Of a stretch of DNA of 5,105 bases, positions 4,711 to 5,105 are shown piece after piece. The translations under genes were made by a program, and so were the position numbers. The stretch spans positions 1 to 5,105 of the forward strand of contig BNWE01000098.1 in NCBI GenBank assembly GCA_025998595.1. Reading direction: 5' to 3'. The stretch comes from Alphaproteobacteria bacterium (GTDB taxonomy: Bacteria; Pseudomonadota; Alphaproteobacteria; UBA3830). The stretch's first letter is position 1. Every line of letters starts with the position of its first letter. The notes beneath the pieces are model-generated. The model did no database searches. It saw nothing but the letters and a program-made list of their open reading frames with translations, and had not been told where the DNA came from.

Positions 4711-5105
4711 TCAACACTGAAGTGCATCAAGCAGCGACCTAAAAAGTGAGCGTTTTTGCGGATTTGGGCAAAAGAAGTAGTGAAAAAGCCACGCAAAGAA
4801 GTTAATCTCGAGTTAATTTTAATAAGAGAGGTTAACCATGGCTAAGAAAGCCTATCATCACGTGACTCGAGATTTACGCTGCCAGATTGCGGCGTTGAAG
4901 TCAATTGGATATACGCAACGAAAGATAGCTCTGGAGACTGGTTTGGATCAGTCGACGATCAGCAGAGAAATCGCAAGAAATTCAAAAGGTTACCGTTATT
5001 CTGCTCCAGAAGCTGATTCTGCATGTACGAATCGAAGATCGAAAGCAGCGCACGTTCCGAAAAAGCTCAAAGGCAATCTGGAGTTGAAAATAAGAAAATG
5101 CATAG
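4711..5105 (+). mobile_element. Left part of an IS30-family insertion sequence
   Basis: The recombinase homology stops at about 4705-4712 and an IS30-type transposase starts at 4838, so the element's left end should lie near 4711. The DNA there, starting TTCAACACTGAAGTGCATC after CA, resembles the ends of several IS30-family elements as I recall them. The opposite end is outside the window, so the terminal repeat and the 2-3 bp target duplication cannot be confirmed. About 127 bp separate the presumed end from the transposase ATG. No clear promoter was found in it. Confidence 0.6.
4838..5105 (+). CDS. IS30-family transposase, N-terminal part (runs off the right edge)
   Basis: The frame opens with ATG at 4838 and is open for 89 codons to the window end. 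A ribosome site GAGAGG (4826-4831) lies 6 nt before the start. The protein begins MAKKAYHHVTRDLRCQI and has a helix-turn-helix IGYTQRKIALETGLDQSTIS at about residues 23-42, then REIARNS and a GYRYSAPEAD segment. This is the standard N-terminal DNA-binding region of IS30 transposases, which recognises the element's inverted repeats. The DDE catalytic domain lies beyond the window. Nothing in the visible part suggests decay. The element reads away from the recombinase gene that it interrupts. Confidence 0.88.
   Translation, partial: MAKKAYHHVTRDLRCQIAALKSIGYTQRKIALETGLDQSTISREIARNSKGYRYSAPEADSACTNRRSKAAHVPKKLKGNLELKIRKCI

Overview
This AT-rich window carries accessory genes and mobile elements around a single tRNA gene. 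By eye the neighbouring genes sit near 40-43% G+C, but the VanW-type gene is only about 31%. The tail of the serine recombinase and its downstream partner resemble forms common in alphaproteobacterial mobile elements. Together with the low G+C and the density of insertion sequences this suggests an alphaproteobacterium with a reduced, IS-rich genome, perhaps an intracellular one. That is inference from memory, not a database match.

Layout from left to right. Positions 1-85 (minus) hold the first 28 codons of a transposase that looks like the IS982 family. A 10-bp inverted repeat over its start codon could fold the message and hide the start. About 430 bp without a gene follows, then a near-consensus sigma70-type promoter (553-581) and a 275-residue orphan VanW-family protein (652-1479). 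The 567 bp after it hold no convincing gene but do hold two clear long-range inverted repeats (1717-1836 and 1888-1977). A complete tRNA-Ser(CGA) with encoded CCA lies on the minus strand at 2047-2136.

An extended -10 promoter (2467-2475) then drives a 322-residue Rpn/PD-(D/E)XK nuclease-type protein (2503-3471). Its C-terminal part holds two runs of four-residue repeats. Inside the gene, an 11-nt perfect Shine-Dalgarno sequence precedes an in-frame ATG (M210). This matches the gene-within-a-gene toxin/antitoxin layout described for Rpn proteins: a full-length nuclease toxin and a separately translated C-terminal antitoxin, linked to phage defence. It is the best candidate in the window for a notable biological system.

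Converging on the Rpn gene, with overlapping stop codons, is a minus-strand pair. One is the C-terminal part of a large serine recombinase (3895-4710), the other a coupled 141-residue protein of the kind that follows such recombinases (3468-3893). The catalytic domain of the recombinase is missing because an IS30-family element, whose transposase starts at 4838 and runs off the window, abuts it at about 4710. The region therefore reads as layered mobile DNA: a recombinase element broken by an IS30 copy, an Rpn defence-type gene next to it, and an apparently imported VanW gene beyond the tRNA.
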